In this document: piece after piece, positions 41,926 through 48,462 of the stretch
Layout of the letters: every line of letters begins with the position of its first letter
How positions within the stretch are numbered: the stretch's first letter is position 1
From: Candidatus Thorarchaeota archaeon
GTDB taxonomy: Archaea > Asgardarchaeota > Thorarchaeia > Thorarchaeales > Thorarchaeaceae
Assembly: GCA_030612005.1 (NCBI GenBank)
Contig: JAUWOU010000009.1
Location: 1 to 48,462 of the forward strand
Direction: 5' to 3'
Length of the DNA: 48,462 nt
Position numbers and translations under genes: made by a program
The notes under the pieces: generated by a model
What the model saw: only the letters and a program-made list of their open reading frames with translations
What the model was told of the DNA's origin: nothing
The model's database searches: none

Positions 41926-43092
41926 GTGGGACCTGTCAATATCATCGGTGTGGGAATGACAAAGTTCGGCGTTCTTGAAGAGTCAATTGTTGAACTTGCA
42001 CAGACTGCAGCATTCGAGGCTATGGAAAACTCATCGACCACAGAGTCAACTTTTGACCATCTAGTTGTAGGAGTTCAGAACCCCGATGAATTTGTAGGTC
42101 AGGGTCATCTCTCAACTCTACTTGCGGATCATTTGGGAATTGTTCCCGCAGGTGCTACTCGTGTAGAATCTGGACCTTCTTCAGGCTCCAGCGCATTCGA
42201 GTCTGCTTTTGCTATGGTTGCAGCGGGAATGGCTGATTTGGTCTTAGTTGTTGGTGTTGAGAAGATGTCCCAAGTGGATAGGAATACAGCGTCAACGATT
42301 TTAGCCAAAATGCTATCTTATGAGAATGAGATAAGATATGGAGCAACACCAGCTGCCCTTGCAGCATTGATGACCAGACGGTATATGCATGATTATGGAC
42401 TAACCCGAGACGAGCTCTCGCTTATTCCTGTTAAAGCCCATAGAAACGGAGCAAATAATCCTCTCGCACATTTTCAAAAAGAGGTGTCTGTTGAGAAAGT
42501 AAGTAACTCACGAATGGTTGCCGACCCGCTTCGTCTCTACGATTGTTCTGCTACTAGTGACGGAGCAGCATCCCTTGTCATTGCATCTGACAAAGTAGTA
42601 AGAGATCATGGTCTTTCGGATTACGCCATCCAAGTTATAGGAGTTGGCCATGGAACAGATTATCTGGCAGTCCAGCATCGGACTTCACTTACATCGATGA
42701 ATGCAACAAGAGTGGCAGCCCAGAAAGCATTCACAATGGCAGGTATTACTTCAAAGGAAGTAGATGTATGCGAAATTCATGATGCTTTCTCTATTCTAGA
42801 ACTTGTCAATATGGAAGATCTCGGTTTTGTTGAAAAAGGACAAGCAATCAATATAGTCAAGGATGGGATTACTGAGGTTTCTGGAGAAATACCTATCAAT
42901 CCCAGCGGAGGTCTCAAAGCAAGAGGTCATCCAACCGGTGGAACCGGAGTAGCACAGATTAGAGATATTGTCCAACAACTGAGAGGTCAAGCTCCAAAGG
43001 GACTTCAGGTTGAAAATCCTCGGATAGGTTTGACTCATAATATTGGTGGATTTGGAAATAATATGGTTGTTGCACTATTTTCCAATGTTTAA
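41926..43092 (+). CDS. Thiolase-fold protein (SCP-x type) lacking the nucleophilic Cys
   Basis: A 388-residue thiolase-superfamily protein. EIHDAFS and GGLKARGHPTGGTG supply the two active-site histidine loops, but where thiolases have A-C-A-S-G the sequence reads VESGPSSGSSAF, with P84 at the cysteine position. The C-terminal loop GGFGNNM also lacks the second cysteine. Only two cysteines exist in the protein, in other loops. It may bind acyl-CoA without normal Claisen chemistry, or use another nucleophile. GTG 41926 follows GGAAGTG, 12 bases after the carrier gene. Its usual partner type, DUF35, is encoded at 46091. Confidence 0.82.
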   Translation: MGPVNIIGVGMTKFGVLEESIVELAQTAAFEAMENSSTTESTFDHLVVGVQNPDEFVGQGHLSTLLADHLGIVPAGATRVESGPSSGSSAFESAFAMVAAGMADLVLVVGVEKMSQVDRNTASTILAKMLSYENEIRYGATPAALAALMTRRYMHDYGLTRDELSLIPVKAHRNGANNPLAHFQKEVSVEKVSNSRMVADPLRLYDCSATSDGAASLVIASDKVVRDHGLSDYAIQVIGVGHGTDYLAVQHRTSLTSMNATRVAAQKAFTMAGITSKEVDVCEIHDAFSILELVNMEDLGFVEKGQAINIVKDGITEVSGEIPINPSGGLKARGHPTGGTGVAQIRDIVQQLRGQAPKGLQVENPRIGLTHNIGGFGNNMVVALFSNV

Positions 43093-43250
43093 GTGAATCA
43101 TTCATCCAAGATTTTCTTATTAGAAAACCAGAGTCCTTCTCACTTACAATAGATGCAGTTCAGAGTAGTTCTGTCAAAGACATAATCTATCTTACACCTG
43201 TGGAATTGTCTTGCATCAATAACTCCAAAATCGCTAGGAGAAATGTCACA

Positions 43251-44414
43251 ATGCCTGAAGGTCTTGCTGTATTGAAATGGGATGACGAGCTTGGACCCGT
43301 TGTTGTTTCTAAGACGCCAAAAAAGATTAAGGTAGGTCTTGATCCTACTACCTCAATGCGAGTCTATGGTATCGCAACTCTTGGAGAAACGGAAGAGTCT
43401 CAGAAGCCTGGTTTTAATTCACTTGTTTTTCCTGACTTCAAACTTGCTGTTTATTATGGTGGCTTGAATATGCATCTGAAGGGTTTACCTTCAATGGTGT
43501 TTCTTGTTTTGAATCCAGATGAAGACCCTGAGGTGTACAAGGATGCTCTTCCTGAAATAGCTACACAAATTTTCATGAATGCTGATGATGACAAGTACAA
43601 GAAACTTGTACCAAAGCTGTACAAACAGATTGAACGATATACGCAAATGACTCCTGAACAACGACAAGCATCGATAATCAATGATCCTGTTAGACGCATA
43701 ATAATTCAGACTTTGATGAAGCAAGGAACAATCCAATCGGCGGAACTCGAGGAAATGATTTTCGAAGAAGTAGGAAAGAAGATTGATGTTGACATTATTC
43801 TTAGTCCGTTAGTCAAAATGGGAGTTATTGCAACAGGTTGGGTAGAGGGTCTATCATCAGAGGTTATCTATCTGACAAGAGCCATGTTTGTTTTACGAAA
43901 AACATCTCTTGATACAATAAAAGCTGCAAGAGAAGAACAACTACCAGCGGATGTTGCTGAAAAATTCCTCCAATCAACACAGGAGTATCACCGGGATTAC
44001 TTGGAACGTATTAGAGCAGATCTCTTTGAAACGATTTGGTCTGAAGCTGAAGGTCTGACTAAGTATATCTTGGATTTTGATATCTACGATATCATTCAAG
44101 TTCTTCGAACTGGACCAATTGAAAAAGAGCGATTGAAAGTAGAAACAAAATTAGAAGACGCAAAATTAAACAAGCACTTGAAGGTTCTAGAAAAAGCAAA
44201 CATCATAATGCGAATTAAAGATAAAGAACGTCGTCAGCACATTTTGCTGAAATGCAATCCTGAAGTGATAACAGTATACCCTGAATGGTTGATTCAACGA
44301 ACAGTAGATTTGTATAACGATGAAGAAATAGTCAGTCAACAGGCGATACATTACTTGGAAGTACTCAAGATGTCCCATCCAAGCCAACTGGAATCTATGG
44401 AATTGCCTGAGTAG
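43251..44414 (+). CDS. Longin-like domain protein with winged-helix C half
   Basis: A 387-residue protein. The first ~120 residues look like the longin/roadblock-type alpha-beta domain typical of Asgard archaea (GLAVLKWDDELGPVVVSKTP, then strands and two helices). Residues ~140-370 contain at least two winged-helix-like units (QTLMKQGTIQSAELEEMIFE and VETKLEDAKLNKHLKVLEKA). No membrane segment. ATG 43251 with AGGAG at 43236 is chosen. It lies 13 bases before the longin-GTPase gene, so it is a likely regulator (GAP or GEF-like) or scaffold for it. Confidence 0.6.
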   Translation: MPEGLAVLKWDDELGPVVVSKTPKKIKVGLDPTTSMRVYGIATLGETEESQKPGFNSLVFPDFKLAVYYGGLNMHLKGLPSMVFLVLNPDEDPEVYKDALPEIATQIFMNADDDKYKKLVPKLYKQIERYTQMTPEQRQASIINDPVRRIIIQTLMKQGTIQSAELEEMIFEEVGKKIDVDIILSPLVKMGVIATGWVEGLSSEVIYLTRAMFVLRKTSLDTIKAAREEQLPADVAEKFLQSTQEYHRDYLERIRADLFETIWSEAEGLTKYILDFDIYDIIQVLRTGPIEKERLKVETKLEDAKLNKHLKVLEKANIIMRIKDKERRQHILLKCNPEVITVYPEWLIQRTVDLYNDEEIVSQQAIHYLEVLKMSHPSQLESMELPE

Positions 44415-44427
44415 AGGTGGTAATGGG

Positions 44428-45306
44428 ATGATTAGAGCGATACACATTTTCAAGGAAGGTCAAATCATATTTGAGGATGTCATTGTTCCCACTAAAGATC
44501 TAGACACATCCGCAATACTGATGCTTGTTTCATCATCTGCAAGGAAGTTGCAAGAGTGGAAAATTGATAGCATGGAGATTGAGCGTTATCGATATGTATA
44601 CCTAAATTCTCATAACACACAGTTCATTATAACGATGGACCGCCAAGCTTCACCCCAAAAGGTCAGTGAAGCAATGATGAGTTTAGTTTCAAAATTCATG
44701 ACTGCATTCGAGAAGATAATAGACACTAATGAATGGAAGACTACTGACTTCTCACCATTTAGTCTTGGTTTCCGAGCTGTCGTTAGTAGGATTCCTGTTA
44801 AAGTAATTTTAGCTGGCCATGGTGGCACTGGCAAAACAACCCTTCTCGAGCTGGCTACTTTGCCATCAAAAGGTCCACCACAAGAATATATTCCCACATT
44901 TTTTGGAGATAAGGCGTTATTGAAAGCTGACTTTGACCCTTACATCTTCAGTATGTTTGATCTTGGTGGTCAGGACCGTTTCGTTCAGGAGTGGAGTAAA
45001 ATCATACGTTCGGGAGTTATGGTTGTAATAGTCACTGATTCAACACAGGAAAACATTGAATGGACTAAACGTGTAGCATATCCCGTTTTGAAGACTGAGC
45101 TCCCTTATGCAAGAGCGATTGTAATTGCTAACAAGCAGGACTTACCTGGTGCTCTCTCACCAGAAGAAGTTGGAGCGCAACTTGGAGTACCAGGATATGG
45201 AATGCAAGCAAATCAAGCTGATTTCAGAGATCGATGGCTAAAGTTGTTGAAAGATTTAGCTTTCGAAACAATAGAATCCGCCGTTGTCGGTGAGATTATT
45301 GAATAA
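44428..45306 (+). CDS. Arf-like GTPase fused to an N-terminal longin-like domain
   Basis: A 292-residue eukaryote-like GTPase. Residues ~1-115 form a longin/roadblock-like domain. Residues ~122-290 form the G domain, with G1 GHGGTGKTT (130-138), a G2 threonine in YIPTFFG (T157), G3 DLGGQ (178-182) with the Arf-type glutamine, and G4 NKQD (235-238). The G5 loop is divergent. There is no N-terminal lipid or amphipathic helix of the Arf kind, since the longin domain takes its place. A GAGGTGG site precedes ATG 44428. It is in an operon with a longin-winged-helix protein and two small proteins. Confidence 0.85.
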   Translation: MIRAIHIFKEGQIIFEDVIVPTKDLDTSAILMLVSSSARKLQEWKIDSMEIERYRYVYLNSHNTQFIITMDRQASPQKVSEAMMSLVSKFMTAFEKIIDTNEWKTTDFSPFSLGFRAVVSRIPVKVILAGHGGTGKTTLLELATLPSKGPPQEYIPTFFGDKALLKADFDPYIFSMFDLGGQDRFVQEWSKIIRSGVMVVIVTDSTQENIEWTKRVAYPVLKTELPYARAIVIANKQDLPGALSPEEVGAQLGVPGYGMQANQADFRDRWLKLLKDLAFETIESAVVGEIIE

Positions 45307-45321
45307 TTATGGGTGAATGAA

Positions 45322-45675
45322 ATGGGTCTATTCGATGGTTGGAGAAGAAAACGAAAACGCGAAGCTACTGTCAAGCTTCAAGAACCCAAAATGTCTAAAT
45401 CTGTTGAAAGCAAAGTTTCTGAAGACATCAAGGAAAGCGAACAAGTTGATATAGTTAGTCTTGTGACAGAGTATGAGCGACTGATTCAAAGAAAAGAGAT
45501 ACTTCAGGTAGAACGGGCAGAACTCACCGCAAAGCTTGACCGTGGTGAGATTGAAGCTGCTGATTTTCGCAAAGAACTAATGAGTAGGATTCAAGAAGCT
45601 GCTGAAGTTTGTGATAAACTTCGGGTCGCCGCAGCAAAGCTCACATCGCTCGGATATTGCGGTGTTCTTCACTAG
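45322..45675 (+). CDS. Small coiled-coil protein in the GTPase operon
   Basis: A 117-residue protein with a basic start (GLFDGWRRKRKRE), a charged linker and a heptad-like helical part at about 45-110 that should form a coiled coil. ATG 45322 with GGGTGA upstream is preferred over GTG 45313. It begins 15 bases after the GTPase gene, so it is a plausible effector or oligomerisation partner. The basic GLFDGW-like start could bind membranes; this is speculative. Confidence 0.55.
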   Translation: MGLFDGWRRKRKREATVKLQEPKMSKSVESKVSEDIKESEQVDIVSLVTEYERLIQRKEILQVERAELTAKLDRGEIEAADFRKELMSRIQEAAEVCDKLRVAAAKLTSLGYCGVLH

Positions 45676-45701
45676 GGTAGATTGGATTAGGAGGAACTTG
45701 C

Positions 45702-46040
45702 TTGACTAAATCACTTGAGGAAGTAATGTGCTTCTTAGAGAACTATACATTGGCATGGCACCATTGGCTCATGTTACTCTCCTTGTTGAAACTCGGAGGA
45801 AGTGGAACAAAAGAGCAAATCATGCCTGTTTACAAGAACGAAGGATTTTCTACGTATGCAATAGATCAGGTCTTTACTACTGATTTACTAGAATTGAGTG
45901 CGGTTGTCAAAGTTGAAGGTGGATTGGACAATCTTACCAATAATTCCTCAATCATTCTTACTGATGACCCAATATTCCAAAAATTCCTCAAGAAAAACCT
46001 AAAGTCTGTTATTTCAACCTTCAAGACACGTCGTCGCTAA
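45702..46040 (+). CDS. Small protein, possible winged helix, in the GTPase operon
   Basis: A 112-residue protein whose middle (LMLLSLLKLGGSGTKEQIMP) resembles a helix-turn-helix start, followed by strands and a basic C-terminus (FKTRRR). TTG 45702 follows AGGAGGAA. Fourth gene of the longin-GTPase cluster. No family recognised. Confidence 0.45.
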   Translation: MTKSLEEVMCFLENYTLAWHHWLMLLSLLKLGGSGTKEQIMPVYKNEGFSTYAIDQVFTTDLLELSAVVKVEGGLDNLTNNSSIILTDDPIFQKFLKKNLKSVISTFKTRRR

Positions 46041-46090
46041 TAGAATCTATACACAAGTTTTTTCATAGACTCTGTTCTATAGTATGCTTG

Positions 46091-46423
46091 ATGTCAGATA
46101 TTCGAATCAAAGCTTCCAGATGTCCAGAATGCGAAAAAGTCATAGTTCCCCCCAGAGACCTTTGTCCGTATTGTAGGCACAAGTCAACAAAATCAAATGT
46201 AGTTGAGCTGAGTAACGAAGGTAAAGTGCTTTCATTTACAGAATTACATATGCCCCCTGAAGGATTCACACCACCAATGAAGATGGCTCTTGTTGAGCTA
46301 GAATTTGGTGCTGTCGTTTTGTGTTTAGGCGAAGAGAATACTGATTTTGAAGTTGAGATAGGAAGTGCTGTTGAACTTACTGTTGATAGTGAGGAACGAT
46401 TACGATTTCGTATAGTTCACTGA
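46091..46423 (+). CDS. DUF35 zinc-ribbon/OB-fold acyl-CoA-binding protein
   Basis: A 110-residue protein with a rubredoxin-like zinc ribbon (C-x2-C in SRCPECEK and C-x2-C in DLCPYCRH) followed by an OB fold (about 40-110). Such proteins are obligate partners of archaeal thiolases and HMG-CoA synthase, where they help hold CoA. The likely partner is the cysteine-less thiolase at 41926, three kilobases upstream, with the GTPase operon in between. ATG 46091 is used rather than the TTG directly before it. Confidence 0.85.
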   Translation: MSDIRIKASRCPECEKVIVPPRDLCPYCRHKSTKSNVVELSNEGKVLSFTELHMPPEGFTPPMKMALVELEFGAVVLCLGEENTDFEVEIGSAVELTVDSEERLRFRIVH

Positions 46424-46495
46424 TACGTTCACATTGATTTTGACAGCTAGTTAGTGATTTAAGGAAGTAATTTACGGAACAATTAGGTTTCAAAG

Positions 46496-47665
46496 ATGGT
46501 TGACTATCTATCCAACGCATTATGGACTGAAGAAGAGGTCAAGTTTCGAAAGGAACTCCAAACCTTTTGTAACAAGGAAATTGCACCAACAGCAGACGAG
46601 ATCGATAAGGGTCCCTATCCGAGGGAACTCCTTAGAACAATCGGCAAGGCTGGATATATGGGGGTCCTCCATGACAAGTCCGTAGGTGGAACAAATCGTG
46701 GGTTATCATATGAGATCATTGTAGCGGAAGAAATCTCTGCACTAAACGGTGGTCTTGATATGGCACGTATGGCTTCTACTACCCTCTATGGAATGCCTGT
46801 AGCTCGATTTGGAACTGATGAGCAGAAAAAGAAGTATCTCGAACCTATAGTAACTGGTGACAAGATTGGGGCTATCGGAATTACTGAACCAGATGTTGGG
46901 TCAGACACAGCAGCTATGAAAACATCTGCAGTGAAAGATGGTGATGATTGGATAATTAATGGTGAGAAACGTTTCATTACCAATGGGAGCCAAGCCGATT
47001 ACATGTGCACATTTGTAATTACTGATCCTGATGTGAAATCAAAAGATGGAATGTCCGCATTCATTGTAGATACAAAAGCTGATGGCTTTAGTGTTGTTCA
47101 AGATCATGATCTATTGGGAATGAAGTCTGCACGTGTTTCTTGGCTAAAATTGGATAATGTTAGAGTGCCATCTGACATGGTTCTTGGTGAGTTAGGTCAA
47201 GGCTTCCGGATTCTCATGGATGAATTGGATTCTGAGAGAACTGCGATTGCCGGAGAGGCAATAGGCTACGGTAGAACCCCGTATGAAATTGCAGTCAAGT
47301 ATTCAACTGAACGCCATCAATTCGGTAGACCAATCAAGGCGTTTGAGGGAGTAAGTTTCAAGATTGCTGATATGGCGATGAAACTAGAAGCAGGTCGTGC
47401 TTTGACACTCACTGCAGCAAGAATGTATGATCAAGGTGAGAAGATAACTAAGGCAGCATCCATTGCCAAGCTCTATACTACTGAGGCTGCAATCCAAATT
47501 ACTAATGATGCACTCCAGATACTGGGAGGACAAGGGTATACTACCGATTATCCTATTGAACGATTTCTTAGGGATGCACGCCTAATGACAATTGGCGGTG
47601 GAACTGCCGAAATTCTTCGGTTCATCATCCAAAGAGAAGTGTACAGGGAGTTCTTCCCACGATAA
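46496..47665 (+). CDS. Acyl-CoA dehydrogenase
   Basis: A 389-residue FAD enzyme that oxidises acyl-CoA to the 2,3-enoyl-CoA and passes electrons to ETF. ITEPDVGSD and the GEKRFITNG block are the family signatures; GGQGYTTDYPIERFLRDAR is the FAD-binding end. The usual catalytic glutamate of the medium-chain type (Y-E-G-T) is replaced by IGGGT, but SERTAIAGE places a glutamate where isovaleryl- and long-chain acyl-CoA dehydrogenases have theirs. A branched or long-chain substrate is therefore likely. A terminator follows at 47667-47697. Confidence 0.92.
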   Translation: MVDYLSNALWTEEEVKFRKELQTFCNKEIAPTADEIDKGPYPRELLRTIGKAGYMGVLHDKSVGGTNRGLSYEIIVAEEISALNGGLDMARMASTTLYGMPVARFGTDEQKKKYLEPIVTGDKIGAIGITEPDVGSDTAAMKTSAVKDGDDWIINGEKRFITNGSQADYMCTFVITDPDVKSKDGMSAFIVDTKADGFSVVQDHDLLGMKSARVSWLKLDNVRVPSDMVLGELGQGFRILMDELDSERTAIAGEAIGYGRTPYEIAVKYSTERHQFGRPIKAFEGVSFKIADMAMKLEAGRALTLTAARMYDQGEKITKAASIAKLYTTEAAIQITNDALQILGGQGYTTDYPIERFLRDARLMTIGGGTAEILRFIIQREVYREFFPR

Positions 47666-47666
47666 A

Positions 47667-47697
47667 AGAGGGGGAAAACCCCTCTCTCATTCTTTTT
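47667..47697 (+). terminator. Hairpin terminator after the acyl-CoA dehydrogenase
   Basis: AGAGGGG (47667-47673) pairs with CCCCTCT (47679-47685) across GAAAA, followed by TTCTTTTT at 47690-47697. Confidence 0.75.
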
Positions 47698-47762
47698 CGC
47701 AAACTATTTCTTGATGAGCGTAGTCATTATTCTCCGTGATTGAACAGGATGGGAATTAAGAA

Positions 47763-48320
47763 ATGGTTGTACTTGAGTATCTGATGGTCTATACTGAATC
47801 TGGTTTACCGATTTACAGTAAATGTTATGGAACATTTTGCAAAACTGCTTTCAAAAATCCTGAACTCCTCTCTGGCTTTCTATCTGCACTTCAAACCCTC
47901 CCCCAAACGATATCTACTGACTTGAGTCTTGATTCAGTGAAAATGGGCTCCACTGAGATGCGTTTCTCAAGAACAACACCCACAGGTCATTCGATTGTTG
48001 TAGGTCTTGCTGAAGATTCAGCAGATATCGCAAAGAAGGTATTTGATTCGGTTTCTGGTGTATTGTCAATGGAAAAATTTTCGTCCCTTGATTGGACTTT
48101 CATTTCGTCTGATATGATGAATGAGTTTGAGGATGAGCTGCTCAAAACAGCTCTTGTGGATGCACTGCATGATCATGGTGGTTTTGAAGATGCGTGTGAG
48201 CTGGGTGATAGATGTCCAATTCATACTAATGCATACCAAAACGCAACAAGACGCGGTAGAATCTGGGGTATGGTCAAGGACAAATACACAGCAATGCGCG
48301 CTAGAATGAGTGCTGGATAA
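47763..48320 (+). CDS. Longin-like domain protein
   Basis: A 185-residue soluble protein. The start LEYLMVYTESGLPIYSKCYG with the following helix PELLSGFLSALQTLPQ is typical of longin/roadblock-like domains in Asgard archaea, which serve as GTPase platforms or regulators. The C-terminal ~60 residues are helical with a C-x5-C (CELGDRCPIH). It has its own promoter region downstream of the terminator at 47667. A partner GTPase may be the one at 44428. The following 142 bases to the window end show no gene. Confidence 0.6.
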   Translation: MVVLEYLMVYTESGLPIYSKCYGTFCKTAFKNPELLSGFLSALQTLPQTISTDLSLDSVKMGSTEMRFSRTTPTGHSIVVGLAEDSADIAKKVFDSVSGVLSMEKFSSLDWTFISSDMMNEFEDELLKTALVDALHDHGGFEDACELGDRCPIHTNAYQNATRRGRIWGMVKDKYTAMRARMSAG

Positions 48321-48462
48321 TAATTATAAAAAAAGTCTATGAGCGCTCGCGTCCATATGTACCTTTGAAGGACTAATGGGTCGACTCTCTCTTTGCTGCT
48401 TGACAGCGTTAAAAAAAGTGACCTAGGACGGTTGGCGAATCAGACATTTGTGCCCTAGAGCA

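Noticed and set aside
48321-48462. tRNA or other RNA gene at the right end
   Set aside because: No cloverleaf or T-loop is found; the stretch shows only a short hairpin-like GCTGCTTGACAGC.

Overview
The window looks like a chromosome fragment of an Asgard archaeon, most probably a Thorarchaeota-like lineage. The evidence is archaeal TATA boxes with Shine-Dalgarno sites of the GAGGTG/GGAGG type, very frequent TTG start codons, a base composition near 40-45% GC, and eukaryote-like signature proteins at the right end (an Arf-like GTPase fused to a longin-like domain, plus further longin-like proteins). The lineage call is an inference; no rRNA gene is present. I see no rRNA, tRNA or CRISPR array.

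Layout. 1-4.4 kb: MFS transporter, a membrane protein of unknown role, two tandem DUF998-like membrane proteins and two zinc-ribbon membrane proteins. 4.5-10.3 kb: a two-subunit family I CoA-transferase, a HAD phosphatase, a helical protein, a TPR protein, a secreted protein and a membrane-anchored winged-helix regulator. 10.4-13.9 kb: the methylmalonyl-CoA operon (B12 subunit, MeaB, mutase catalytic subunit, epimerase). 14.0-19.7 kb: TPR protein, threonine aldolase, biotin-protein ligase, metallophosphoesterase, RNase HIII, an ACR3 arsenite exporter and an HNH protein. 21.0-22.8 kb: carboxyltransferase (PccB/MmdA, 12S type) and a small OadG-like membrane protein.

22.8-39.7 kb is accessory DNA. 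It holds two large beta-helix surface proteins, a four-helix membrane protein, a VapBC pair, a small winged-helix protein, a cluster of membrane/zinc proteins bracketed by a ~145-bp inverted repeat, a decayed phosphoesterase, and a subtilisin-LysM pair. The most striking structure here is a series of 3'-end copies of the carboxyltransferase gene (26179-26331, 29071-30066, 30716-30732, 31544-31624). They separate the accessory genes like the repeated end of an integration target.

39.8-48.3 kb: the 5S-type carboxyltransferase and the biotin carrier (with the 12S gene, all three parts of a transcarboxylase), a thiolase lacking the usual nucleophilic cysteine, a longin-winged-helix protein, the longin-Arf GTPase, two small partner proteins, a DUF35 acyl-CoA-binding protein, an acyl-CoA dehydrogenase and another longin-like protein.

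Together the metabolic genes describe CoA-ester chemistry that links propionyl-CoA, methylmalonyl-CoA and succinyl-CoA with pyruvate/oxaloacetate, through biotin (attached by BirA) and B12. CoA-transferase, thiolase and acyl-CoA dehydrogenase feed acyl-CoA into it. No biotin carboxylase gene is in the window, so transcarboxylation is a real alternative to an ATP-driven propionyl-CoA carboxylase.
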